Source: Salinarimonas sp.
GTDB lineage: Bacteria > Pseudomonadota > Alphaproteobacteria > Rhizobiales > Beijerinckiaceae
NCBI RefSeq assembly: GCF_040111675.1
Contig: NZ_CP157794.1
Span: forward strand, 5,123,501 to 5,187,500
Length of the DNA stretch: 64,000 bases
Direction of reading: 5' to 3'
In this document: positions 17,055 to 25,857 of the stretch, piece by piece
Position numbering within the stretch: the stretch's first letter is position 1
Layout of the letters: the number at the start of each line of letters is the position of its first letter
Made by a program: the position numbers and the translations under genes
Notes under the pieces: model-generated
What the model was told of the DNA's origin: nothing
Database searches by the model: none
What the model saw: the letters and a program-made list of their open reading frames with translations, nothing else

Positions 17055-17284
17055 TGCCGATCGTGGTGCGCCTCGACGTGATGATCGCCCGTCGCAAGAT
17101 CAGCTCGAAGGCCCTGGCGGCGCGGGTCGGCATCACCGAGGCCAACCTGTCGCTGCTCAAGCGCGGGCACGTGAAGGGCGTGCGCTTCGAGACGCTGGAG
17201 AGGCTCTGCCGGGAGCTCGACTGCCAGCCCGGCGATCTTCTCGAATTCGTGGCCGAGCCGGAGACGAACGACGAGGATCGATGA
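17054..17284 (+). CDS. Small Cro/C1-type (XRE) transcriptional regulator
   Basis: 76 residues, ATG 17054 overlapping the DUF2975 stop. The whole protein is one helix-turn-helix domain of the YozG-like type: VRLDVMIARRKISSKALAAR leads into the turn GITEANLSLLKRGHVKGVRF, then LERLCRELDCQPGDLLEF. It has a short acidic tail and no sensing domain. It probably autoregulates the operon through the AT-rich promoter upstream of 16512. Its stop overlaps the start of a third small gene at 17281. Confidence 0.88.
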   Translation: MPIVVRLDVMIARRKISSKALAARVGITEANLSLLKRGHVKGVRFETLERLCRELDCQPGDLLEFVAEPETNDEDR

Positions 17285-17457
17285 TGCGCCGCCTGGAGAC
17301 GAACGCCCGCCGCATGCTGCGCCGCCGCGGCCCCTACGATTGGTTCTGCGCGATCCTCACGCTCGCGCTCCTCGCGTCCGGCGCGTGGCTCGCCGCGTTG
17401 ACGGTCGCGGCGTTCCTGGTCTGGATCGAGGACAGGCTCGTCGGCGAGGGGTCCTGA
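17281..17457 (+). CDS. Small membrane protein, third gene of the DUF2975-XRE operon
   Basis: 58 residues from ATG 17281 (a second ATG follows at 17284), overlapping the XRE stop by four bases. The N-terminal third is strongly basic (RRLETNARRMLRRRGPYDW). It is followed by one or two hydrophobic helices covering about residues 21-48 (FCAILTLALLASGAWLAALT and onward) and an acidic tail WIEDRLVGEGS. The overlap and shared direction are the main evidence that it is real. No family is recognised. Confidence 0.65.
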   Translation: MMRRLETNARRMLRRRGPYDWFCAILTLALLASGAWLAALTVAAFLVWIEDRLVGEGS

Positions 17458-17470
17458 CGCTCGCGTCGGC

Positions 17471-17632
17471 TCACACCAGCGCCATGACCAGCAGCCCGAA
17501 GCCGCCGGCGAGCCCGGCGCAGGCCAGGCCGGCCGCGAGCAAAGAGTTGCGCGCCGCCGCGCGGTAGCCTTGCGGGTCGCCTGCGCACCGCATCGCCCGC
17601 TCCACCGTCGTCGCTCCGCTCGACATCCGCAT
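17471..17632 (-). CDS. Possible small membrane protein
   Basis: 53 residues from ATG 17632 (alternative ATG 17626); the frame is open further upstream to 17698. It is Ala-rich with one C-terminal hydrophobic helix (SLLAAGLACAGLAGGFGLLV). It faces the preceding small gene tail-to-tail across 13 bases. A GAGGG lies about ten bases before the start. Composition fits a coding frame, but there is no homology evidence I can cite. It may be a chance open frame. Confidence 0.4.
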   Translation of the reverse strand: MRMSSGATTVERAMRCAGDPQGYRAAARNSLLAAGLACAGLAGGFGLLVMALV

Positions 17633-17755
17633 GACGCGCCCTCGTCGTCGCCCGGGTCTCTGCGCCGGGCCGTTCCGATGCGACGAGAAAGCGCCCACGG
17701 CGCTGAACGGCGGGTAAAGTCGATGCGCTCGATTTTAGTCATCGTGAACGGGGGG

Positions 17756-18529
17756 TTACCCCTCCGCCACCACCCGGGCGAAAGCCAGCACGTCCACCCG
17801 CGCGGCGCCGGCGCGGGTCAGCACGCGGGCGGCGGCTTCCGCGGTGGAGCCGGTGGTCAGGACGTCGTCGACGAGGATCACCTTGCGGCCGGCGATCCGC
17901 GGGCGCAGCGGCTTCTTTACGGTGAGCGCGCCGGACAGGTTGAGCCGCCGCTGCGGGCGGGTGAGGCCGACCTGGGTCGGCGTCGGCTTCACCCGGCGCA
18001 GGACGAGCGGGTCCGTCGGCACGCCGCTCGCGCGGGAGACCACGCGGGCGAGCGCGGCGGCCTGGTTGTAGCGTCGCCGCCAGAGGCGGCCGGGATGCAG
18101 CGGCACCGGCACGAGCAGGTCGGCGTCGGCCAGGATCTCGCGCCCGGCGCGCAGCATCATGCGCCCCAGCGTCTCGGCGAGGTCGAGCCGGTCGGAGTAT
18201 TTCAGGCGGTGGACGAGGGTGCGCGCCACGCCGTCGTAGGCCACCGCGGCGCGGGCGCGGGCGAAGGGCGGCGGCGCGGCGATCGCCGCGGGCGAGAGGA
18301 TCTCGCCCCCGACATCCACCGCGAAGGGCGTGCCGAGGCGCTCGCAATAGGGCCGCTCGATGAAGGCGAGCCCGCTCCAGCAGACGGCGCACAGGGCCCG
18401 CGGATCGGCCGTCGCCGCGCCGCAGGCGGCGCAGGCCGGTGGGAAGACGACGTCCGCGAGGCGCGCGAGGACGCCCCGCCGGGCCGGCGGGACGAACCGC
18501 AACGGGGAGGGGCGGGCGACGGCGTCCAT
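17756..18529 (-). CDS. ComF-family phosphoribosyltransferase-like protein
   Basis: 257 residues, ATG 18529. The N-terminal zinc-ribbon-like segment carries two CxxC pairs (CAAC and CAVC, near residues 33-50). The C-terminal type I phosphoribosyltransferase domain has the PRPP loop VILVDDVLTTGST and the family segments VPVPLHPGRLWRRRYNQA and PTQVGLTRPQRRLNL. ComF proteins take part in handling of DNA taken up in competent bacteria. In alphaproteobacteria the gene is widespread and its function is not well defined. It is a single-gene unit, divergent from pgm across 149 bases. Confidence 0.92.
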   Translation of the reverse strand: MDAVARPSPLRFVPPARRGVLARLADVVFPPACAACGAATADPRALCAVCWSGLAFIERPYCERLGTPFAVDVGGEILSPAAIAAPPPFARARAAVAYDGVARTLVHRLKYSDRLDLAETLGRMMLRAGREILADADLLVPVPLHPGRLWRRRYNQAAALARVVSRASGVPTDPLVLRRVKPTPTQVGLTRPQRRLNLSGALTVKKPLRPRIAGRKVILVDDVLTTGSTAEAAARVLTRAGAARVDVLAFARVVAEG

Positions 18530-18678
18530 CGCGGCACGATAGCCACTCCGCGGAGCGCCGCAAGACGCTCGGGTCGAGACGTGAGCGGTCGGGGGATAGA
18601 TCGCGGCGTCCCGATCGTTATGCTGCCGCCGACGGACCGCCCGCGCCGCCCCGGCGCCAGATCCCCACCGGAGACCGC

Positions 18679-20322
18679 ATGAGCACCAACCCCGCCGCCG
18701 AGGTCGTCCCGACCACGCCCTTCCCCGACCAGCGCCCCGGCACGTCCGGCCTGCGCAAGAAGACGCCGGTCTTCCGCACGCCGCACTATGTCGAGAATTT
18801 CGTCCAGGCGATCCTGGACGGCGTGCCGGACAAGGAGCGCGCGACCCTCGTCGTCGGCGGCGACGGCCGCTACCTGATGCGCGAGGTGGTGCAGACCATC
18901 GTCCGGATGGCCGCGGCGAACGGCGTCGCGCGCCTCGTCGTCGGCTCCGGCGGCCTGCTCTCGACCCCGGCGGTTTCCTGCATCATCCGCAAGCGCCGAG
19001 CCGCGGGCGGCATCGTGCTCTCGGCGAGCCACAATCCCGGCGGCCCGGACGGCGACTTCGGCATCAAGTTCAACGTCTCCCACGGAGGCCCGGCGCCGGA
19101 GAGCGTCACCGAGGCGATCTTCGCGCGCACCGAGGAGATCTCGGAATACCGCATCCTGCGCACGCCCGACATCGATCTCGACACCTGGGGAGAGGTCCGC
19201 GTCGGCGACACGGTGGTCGAGATCGTCGACCCCGTGGCGGACTACGCCGCCCTGATGCGGGAGTTCGTCGATTTCGACGCCATCGCCGCGCTCTTCGCCG
19301 GCGGCTTCCGCATGCGCTTCGACGCGATGAGCGCGGTGACGGGGCCCTACGCCACCGCCATCCTCGAGGAGACCCTCGGCGCGCCGGCGGGGACGGTGGT
19401 GAACGGCACGCCGCTGCCCGATTTCGGCGGGCACCATCCGGACCCGAACCCGGTGCACAACGCGGAGCTCGTCGCCCTGATGACGGGCCCGGACCGGCTC
19501 GACTTCGCCGCCGCCTCCGACGGCGACGGCGACCGCAACATGATCGTCGCGCCGGGCATGTTCGTCACGCCGAGCGATTCGCTCGCGATCCTCACCGCGC
19601 ACGCGCACCGCGCCCCGGGCTACGCGGCGGGCCTGCCCGGCGTCGCGCGCTCGATGCCGACGAGCCGCGCCGTCGATCGCGTCGCCGAGGCGCTCGGCAT
19701 CCGCGCCTTCGAGACGCCCACGGGCTGGAAGTTCTTCGCCAACCTCCTCGACGCGGGCCTGATCGGCATCTGCGGCGAGGAGAGCGCCGGGACGGGCTCG
19801 GTCCACGTGCGCGAGAAGGACGGGCTCTGGGCCGTCCTCCTGTGGCTGAACGTCATCGCCGCGACGGGGAAGAGCGCCGACGCGCTCGTGCGCGCGCATT
19901 GGGCCCGGTTCGGGCGGGACTACTACCAGCGCCACGACTACGAGGAGGTGGATTCCGAGGCGGCGCAAGGGCTGATGACGGCGCTGCGCGAGAAGCTGTC
20001 CGGCCTGCCGGGCACGCGCGTCGGCGGCCTCACCGTCGCGGCGGCCGACGACTTCGCCTACACCGACCCGGTCGACGGCTCGGTGACGAAGGCTCAGGGC
20101 GTGCGCCTCGTCTTCGCCGAGGGGGCACGGGCGGTGTTCCGGCTCTCGGGCACCGGCACGGCCGGGGCGACGCTGCGGGTCTATCTCGAGCGCTACGAGC
20201 CCGATCCGGCCCGCCACGACCGAGACGTCGGCGAGGCGCTGGCGGAGGTCGCCGCGGCGGCGCGGGAGGTGGCGGAGATCGAGACGCGCACGGGGCGGGA
20301 GGCGCCGAGCGTGGTGACGTGA
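18679..20322 (+). CDS. pgm: Alpha-D-glucose phosphate-specific phosphoglucomutase
   Basis: 547 residues, ATG 18679. It interconverts glucose 1-phosphate and glucose 6-phosphate, linking glycolysis to glycogen and exopolysaccharide precursors. Markers are the substrate-binding start FPDQRPGTSGLRKK, the phosphoserine loop LSASHNPGG, the metal loop SDGDGDRNM, the sugar-binding CGEESAGTGS, and the phosphate-binding FRLSGTGTAGATLR near the C-terminus. Length is normal for this subclass. It stands alone: comF diverges upstream and mnmG starts 266 bases downstream. Two small hairpins (GGCTC...GAGCC near 20349-20366 and GTGCC...GGCAC near 20369-20383) could end the transcript but lack a T tract. Confidence 0.96.
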   Translation: MSTNPAAEVVPTTPFPDQRPGTSGLRKKTPVFRTPHYVENFVQAILDGVPDKERATLVVGGDGRYLMREVVQTIVRMAAANGVARLVVGSGGLLSTPAVSCIIRKRRAAGGIVLSASHNPGGPDGDFGIKFNVSHGGPAPESVTEAIFARTEEISEYRILRTPDIDLDTWGEVRVGDTVVEIVDPVADYAALMREFVDFDAIAALFAGGFRMRFDAMSAVTGPYATAILEETLGAPAGTVVNGTPLPDFGGHHPDPNPVHNAELVALMTGPDRLDFAAASDGDGDRNMIVAPGMFVTPSDSLAILTAHAHRAPGYAAGLPGVARSMPTSRAVDRVAEALGIRAFETPTGWKFFANLLDAGLIGICGEESAGTGSVHVREKDGLWAVLLWLNVIAATGKSADALVRAHWARFGRDYYQRHDYEEVDSEAAQGLMTALREKLSGLPGTRVGGLTVAAADDFAYTDPVDGSVTKAQGVRLVFAEGARAVFRLSGTGTAGATLRVYLERYEPDPARHDRDVGEALAEVAAAAREVAEIETRTGREAPSVVT

Positions 20323-20587
20323 GCGGGGGGTGAAGGTCGCGGGACCCGGCTCTCCGGAGGGAGCCGTCGTGCCATCGGCACGGCCGTCGCGCGCGGCGGA
20401 GGTCACCCGAAGGGGCGAAACGCAGTGGAGCACGGCGAAGCCGTTGACCGCAGCGAGCACGGCGGCACGCTTGCAGGACAAGACGGCGAGCCCCCTTCCA
20501 TTTCACACCCTTCCGGCCCCGCGCAATCCGCGTTATATCCCCCGCATCTCCTCATCATCTGCAGCAACGGAGCGCGGGGCGCGCGAG

Positions 20588-22450
20588 ATGCGGTACGACG
20601 TGATCGTGGTCGGGGGCGGGCATGCCGGGGCGGAGGCCGCGGCGGCGGCCGCGCGCATGGGCGCGGCGACGGCGCTCGTCACGCACAAGGCGGCGACGAT
20701 CGGCGCGATGTCCTGCAATCCCGCCATCGGGGGGCTCGGCAAGGGTCATCTCGTGCGCGAGATCGACGCCCTCGACGGGCTGATGGGCCAGGTGGCGGAC
20801 AAGGCCGGCATCCAGTTCCGCCTGCTCAACCGCCGCAAGGGACCCGCCGTGCGCGGCCCGCGCACCCAGGCCGACCGGAAGCTCTACGCCCGGCACATGC
20901 AGGCGGCGCTGGCCGCGCAGGCCGGCCTGACGATCGTCGAGGGCGAGGCGCACGACATCGAGGTAGACGGCGCCCGCGTGGCCGCCCTCGTCCTCGCCGA
21001 CGGGCGGCGGCTCGCGGCCGGCGCCGTCGTGATCACCACGGGCACCTTCCTGCGCGGCCTCGTCCATATCGGCGAGCGCAAGATCCCCGCCGGCCGCGTG
21101 GGCGAGGCGCCCTCGCTCGGCCTCTCTGCGACGCTGGAGCGCTTCGGCTTCACGCTCGGGCGCCTCAAGACGGGCACGCCGCCCCGCCTCGACGGGCGCA
21201 CGATCGACTGGGCGGGCGTCGACATCCAGGAGGCCGACGACGATCCGGTCCCCTTCTCCGCCCTCACCGACCGCATCACCACGGCTCAGGTCGCCTGCGG
21301 CGTCACCCGCACGACGCCGGCCGCGCACGAGCTGATCCGCGCGAACCTTCACCGCGCGCCGATGTATTCCGGCGAGATCGCCTCGACCGGCCCGCGCTAT
21401 TGCCCCTCGATCGAGGACAAGGTGGTGCGCTTCGGCGACCGCGAGGGGCACCAGATCTTCCTCGAGCCGGAGGGGCTCGACGACCCGTTGGTCTACCCGA
21501 ACGGCATCTCGACCTCCCTGCCGGAGGACGTGCAGGCGGGCGTCGTCGCGTCCATCCCCGGCTGCGAGCGCGCGCGCATCGTGCGACCGGGCTACGCCAT
21601 CGAGTACGATTACGTCGATCCGCGCAACCTCGCCCCGACGCTGGAGACCAAGCGCATCGCCGGCCTCTTCCTCGCCGGCCAGATCAACGGCACGACGGGC
21701 TACGAGGAGGCCGGCGCGCAGGGCCTCGCGGCGGGGATCAACGCCGCGCTCTTCGCCGGCGGCGGGGAGGGGATCGTCTTCGACCGGGCGCAATCCTATC
21801 TCGGCGTCCTGATCGACGACCTCGTCACCCGCGGCGTGAGCGAGCCCTATCGCATGTTCACGTCGCGCTCGGAATATCGGCTGAGCCTGCGCATCGACAA
21901 TGCCGACGAGCGGCTCACCCCCGTGGGCCTCTCCGCCGGTTGCGTCGGCGCCGCGCGGGCGCGGGCCTTCGGCGAGGGCCAGGCGCGGCTCGAGGCGGCG
22001 CGGGCGGTGTTGCGCGAGCGGACGCTGACCCCGCAGGAGGCGGCGAAGGCGGGGCTGTCGCTGAACCAGGACGGCGTGCGCCGCTCGGCCTTCCAGCTCC
22101 TGTCCTATCCCCATATCGGCTTTCCCGACCTCGCGCGGGTCTGGCCCGAGCTCGGCGACATCACCGGGCCGCTGCGGGAGCGGCTCGAGACCGACGCCAC
22201 CTACGCCGTCTATCTCGACCGGCAGGCCGCGGACATCGCCGCGCACAGGCGCGACGAGAGCGTGGTGCTCGCCGAGGGGATCGACTTCACGGCGCTGCCG
22301 GGCCTCTCCAATGAGATCCGCGCCAAGCTCGATCGCGTGCGCCCGCGCACGCTCGGCCAGGCCGCGCGGATCGAGGGCATGACGCCGGCGGCGATCACCT
22401 TGCTCGCCGCGCACGCCCGCAAGCGGCGCCGGGGCGCGGACGCGGCGTAG
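20588..22450 (+). CDS. mnmG: tRNA 5-carboxymethylaminomethyluridine synthase subunit MnmG (GidA)
   Basis: 620 residues, ATG 20588. With MnmE it builds the cmnm5 modification on U34 of several tRNAs. The FAD-binding Rossmann start is VIVVGGGHAGAEAA. Conserved GidA segments are intact: SCNPAIGGLGKGHL, RGPRTQADRKLY, ITTGTFLRG, GRLKTGTPPRLDG and GTTGYEEAGAQGL. It heads the mnmG-rsmG-parA-parB series, typical of the origin-proximal region in many bacteria. Its partner gene mnmE, usually immediately upstream in alphaproteobacteria, is not in the window. Confidence 0.97.
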   Translation: MRYDVIVVGGGHAGAEAAAAAARMGAATALVTHKAATIGAMSCNPAIGGLGKGHLVREIDALDGLMGQVADKAGIQFRLLNRRKGPAVRGPRTQADRKLYARHMQAALAAQAGLTIVEGEAHDIEVDGARVAALVLADGRRLAAGAVVITTGTFLRGLVHIGERKIPAGRVGEAPSLGLSATLERFGFTLGRLKTGTPPRLDGRTIDWAGVDIQEADDDPVPFSALTDRITTAQVACGVTRTTPAAHELIRANLHRAPMYSGEIASTGPRYCPSIEDKVVRFGDREGHQIFLEPEGLDDPLVYPNGISTSLPEDVQAGVVASIPGCERARIVRPGYAIEYDYVDPRNLAPTLETKRIAGLFLAGQINGTTGYEEAGAQGLAAGINAALFAGGGEGIVFDRAQSYLGVLIDDLVTRGVSEPYRMFTSRSEYRLSLRIDNADERLTPVGLSAGCVGAARARAFGEGQARLEAARAVLRERTLTPQEAAKAGLSLNQDGVRRSAFQLLSYPHIGFPDLARVWPELGDITGPLRERLETDATYAVYLDRQAADIAAHRRDESVVLAEGIDFTALPGLSNEIRAKLDRVRPRTLGQAARIEGMTPAAITLLAAHARKRRRGADAA

Positions 22451-22514
22451 GGCGGAACCCGGAACGATCGGCTGCGACTGGACCCGCGGCGCGCTCCGCG
22501 GCACAACAGGCCGC

Positions 22515-23225
22515 ATGACCACCGATTCGCCCGACGCCGCTCTGGCCCCCTTCGCTGTTTCACGTGAAACACGCGCGAAGCTCGACACCCTCGTCTCCGA
22601 GCTCCGCCGCTGGCAGCCGGCCAAGAACCTGGTGGGACCCGGCACGCTGGACACGGTCTGGACACGCCACGTCGCCGATTCGCTCCAGCTCGTCGAGATC
22701 GCCCCGGCGAACGCCCGCCACTGGCTCGATATCGGCTCCGGCGCGGGCTTTCCCGGCCTCGTCGTCGCCATTGCGCTGGCGGACCGGCCGCGTTTTTGCA
22801 TGGACCTCGTCGAATCGAACGCCCGGAAGTGCGCCTTCCTGCGCCACGTCGCGCGCCTCACCGGCGCGCCGGTGCGTGTGCACAACGGGCGGATCGAGGA
22901 CGTCGTCCGGAATTTCGCCGGCGAGACCGACGTCGTTTCCGCCCGCGCGCTCGCGCCGCTCTCCCAGCTCCTCGCCTGGTGCGAGACCCTGTTGAAAACC
23001 GGCGCCGTGGCGCTGTTTCCGAAGGGTGCGGGCGTGGAGAGCGAATTGACCCCCGTGGTGAAATCCCGGACAGTCGATATCGAGCAGATCCCGAGCCGGA
23101 CCGATTCGCGCGCACGCATCCTGCGGATTCGCTGGCTCCCCCAAGGCGATCGGTTCGACGACCCGTCCAGGAACGACGCGTCCGGGAACGACACGTCGCC
23201 GAGCGACACGTCCAGGAACGAGTGA
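22515..23225 (+). CDS. rsmG: 16S rRNA (guanine-N7)-methyltransferase RsmG (GidB)
   Basis: 236 residues, ATG 22515. It methylates N7 of G527 in 16S rRNA. The Rossmann SAM site is LDIGSGAGFPGLVVAIAL, followed by DLVESNARKCAFLRHV; RALAPLSQLLAW is also typical. Residues coded by a perfect parS palindrome (VSRET) lie near the N-terminus, at the place where many alphaproteobacteria embed parS. The C-terminus is unusual: after the conserved domain there are four tandem pentapeptides of the form D-x-S-x-x (coded by 15-bp repeats at 23160-23219). The parA ATG follows two bases after the stop. Confidence 0.96.
   Translation: MTTDSPDAALAPFAVSRETRAKLDTLVSELRRWQPAKNLVGPGTLDTVWTRHVADSLQLVEIAPANARHWLDIGSGAGFPGLVVAIALADRPRFCMDLVESNARKCAFLRHVARLTGAPVRVHNGRIEDVVRNFAGETDVVSARALAPLSQLLAWCETLLKTGAVALFPKGAGVESELTPVVKSRTVDIEQIPSRTDSRARILRIRWLPQGDRFDDPSRNDASGNDTSPSDTSRNE
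22556..22571. promoter_or_regulatory. parS centromere site, perfect palindrome
   Basis: The 16-base TGTTTCACGTGAAACA matches the conserved chromosomal parS sequence at every position. ParB dimers nucleate on such sites and spread to form the origin-segregation complex moved by ParA. It lies inside rsmG, about 650 bases before parA. Confidence 0.95.
23160..23219 (+). repeat. Four tandem 15-bp repeats coding an RsmG tail
   Basis: Units begin at 23160, 23175, 23190 and 23205. Each has the pattern GACxCGTCCxGGAAC with a few changes (the third is the most diverged). In frame they encode the pentapeptides DPSRN, DASGN, DTSPS and DTSRN at the extreme C-terminus of RsmG. The array is a small coding minisatellite and probably varies in length between strains. 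Confidence 0.85.
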
Positions 23226-23227
23226 TC

Positions 23228-24184
<957 letters not shown>

Positions 24185-24219
24185 GGCCCAACCCGAAGCA
24201 AGGACCCGAGGAAAAGACG

Positions 24220-25101
24220 ATGGCGGAAGAGGGACAGCGCCTGCGGCTCGGACGGGGCCTCGCCGCGCTCATCGGCGACATGGGGGACGACGACGAGGGC
24301 GTGGTCGAGCGCGGCCGCGGCCAGCGCCGCGTGCCGATCGAGTTCCTGCGGCCGAACCCGCGCAACCCGCGCAAGAGCTTCGCGGAGAGCGATCTCGAGG
24401 ACCTCGCCCAGTCGATCCGCGAGCGCGGCATCATCCAGCCCATCGTCGTGCGCTCGCTCCGCGGGCTCGAGGACGCCTACGAGATCATCGCCGGCGAGCG
24501 GCGCTGGCGGGCGGCCCAGCGCGCCGGCCTGCACGAGGTGCCGATCGTCGTCGTCGAGGCCGACGACCGGCTCTCCCTCGAATACGCCATCGTCGAGAAC
24601 GTCCAGCGCACGGATCTCAACGCGCTGGAGGAGGCCGCGGGCTACGACAAGCTCATCGCCGAGTTCGGCTATTCGCAGGCCGAGCTCGCGCAGGTGATCG
24701 GCAAGAGCCGCTCGCACGTGGCCAACACGATGCGCCTGATGAAGCTGCCGCAGAGCGTGCAGGAGAAGCTCGCCTCCGGCGCCATCAGCGCCGGCCACGC
24801 CCGCGCGCTCCTCGCCGTGAAGGACCCCGAGACCGCCGCGGAGCGCATCGTCGAGAAGGGGCTCAACGTCCGCGACGTCGAGCGCCTCGCCCGGCAGGAC
24901 GAGGAGGGGCAGACCCGCCCGCCGCGCCCGCGGGCCGAGAAGGACGCCGACACCCGCGCCCTCGAGCAGGCCCTGACGGAGACGCTCGGGCTCGAGGTGG
25001 CGATCTCGGCGAAGCCTGGAGCGCCCAACGGCGAGGTCCGCATCCGCTACGCCACGCTCGAGCAGCTCGACGGGCTGTGCCGCGCGCTGAGGCGCGGCTA
25101 G
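24220..25101 (+). CDS. parB: Chromosome-partitioning protein ParB (Spo0J)
   Basis: 293 residues, ATG 24220 after a GAGGAAAAG ribosome site. It is a CTP-dependent DNA clamp that loads at parS. The N-terminal start LRLGRGLAALIGD is typical. The ParB/Srx domain holds LRPNPRNPRKSF and the CTP-binding GERRWRAAQRAG. The HTH region contains IVENVQRTDLNALEEA and GKSRSHVANTMRLMKLP. The C-terminal dimerisation segment ends ATLEQLDGLCRAL. Both candidate target sites lie nearby: parS at 22556 and at 29503. Confidence 0.97.
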   Translation: MAEEGQRLRLGRGLAALIGDMGDDDEGVVERGRGQRRVPIEFLRPNPRNPRKSFAESDLEDLAQSIRERGIIQPIVVRSLRGLEDAYEIIAGERRWRAAQRAGLHEVPIVVVEADDRLSLEYAIVENVQRTDLNALEEAAGYDKLIAEFGYSQAELAQVIGKSRSHVANTMRLMKLPQSVQEKLASGAISAGHARALLAVKDPETAAERIVEKGLNVRDVERLARQDEEGQTRPPRPRAEKDADTRALEQALTETLGLEVAISAKPGAPNGEVRIRYATLEQLDGLCRALRRG

Positions 25102-25170
25102 AGCTGCGACGGGCGCTGCCGCAACGGAATGACGCGGCGGCGGTTCTGCTACGATCCCACGCGGTCGTGG

Positions 25171-25764
25171 TCAGTCCAGCTCCTGCGCACGCCGATAAGC
25201 CGGACGTTCGGTGCAGCGCGTGATCCAGGCGTGGACCGCGGGGTGGTCGGGCGTCGCGTCCGGAGAGTACAAGAACGGCGAGCTGAGCAGGATGTCCGCT
25301 GCCGTGAACCGGTCGCCCATCAGCCATGGGCGGGGGCTCGGCTGCAGAGCGGAGATCAATCGCGTCGCGATCTCGTCTCGGCTTCGGAACGTCGCCGCGG
25401 CGATGGGATGGTCCGCCACGCCGAGCACCTCGAGCAGGTAGACCGGCTCCACGACATCCCCGTACCAGAAGCGCCAGGTGAGATACTCCGCCCGTCCGGG
25501 TTCGCCGGGCGCGAAGCCCAGGCTGCGCTCCGGGAAGAGGTCGGTGAGGTAGAGGAGGATGGCGCCGGTCTCGGTAACCAGGCGGCTATCGTGCACAAGA
25601 GCGGGCACCTTGCCGTCCGGATGGGGATTGCGCGGGTCGCGCGCCCCGGTGCCGTCCCGGCGGGGGATGTCGGTGCGGATCGTCTCGAACGGGACGTCGA
25701 GCTCGTGGAGCAGCCAATGGACGCGGCTCGAGCGCGATTGGCGCGCATGGTAGAACGTCAGCAT
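25171..25764 (-). CDS. Glutathione S-transferase family protein
   Basis: 197 residues, ATG 25764. The N-terminal thioredoxin-like domain has FYHARQSRSSRVHWLLHEL and the cis-proline segment GKVPALV, followed by TETGAILLYL, the glutathione-binding E-T/S pair of the fold. The C-terminal helical domain contains WLMGDRFTAADILL, the family's N-capping region. It conjugates or otherwise uses glutathione; the substrate is unknown. It is transcribed toward parB, the opposite way to the segregation operon. Confidence 0.9.
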   Translation of the reverse strand: MLTFYHARQSRSSRVHWLLHELDVPFETIRTDIPRRDGTGARDPRNPHPDGKVPALVHDSRLVTETGAILLYLTDLFPERSLGFAPGEPGRAEYLTWRFWYGDVVEPVYLLEVLGVADHPIAAATFRSRDEIATRLISALQPSPRPWLMGDRFTAADILLSSPFLYSPDATPDHPAVHAWITRCTERPAYRRAQELD

Positions 25765-25857
25765 GGAAGCCTCCTGCTCTGCGCGAGGATCGCCGCCGTC
25801 GATCGGCGGCTCGGGGCGGGGGCTCCTTCCGCTCGCCCCTCGCCCCTCTGCGTCCTC

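Noticed and set aside
20349..20383. Rho-independent terminator after pgm
   Set aside because: Two short hairpins are present but no T tract follows, so they are mentioned only with pgm.
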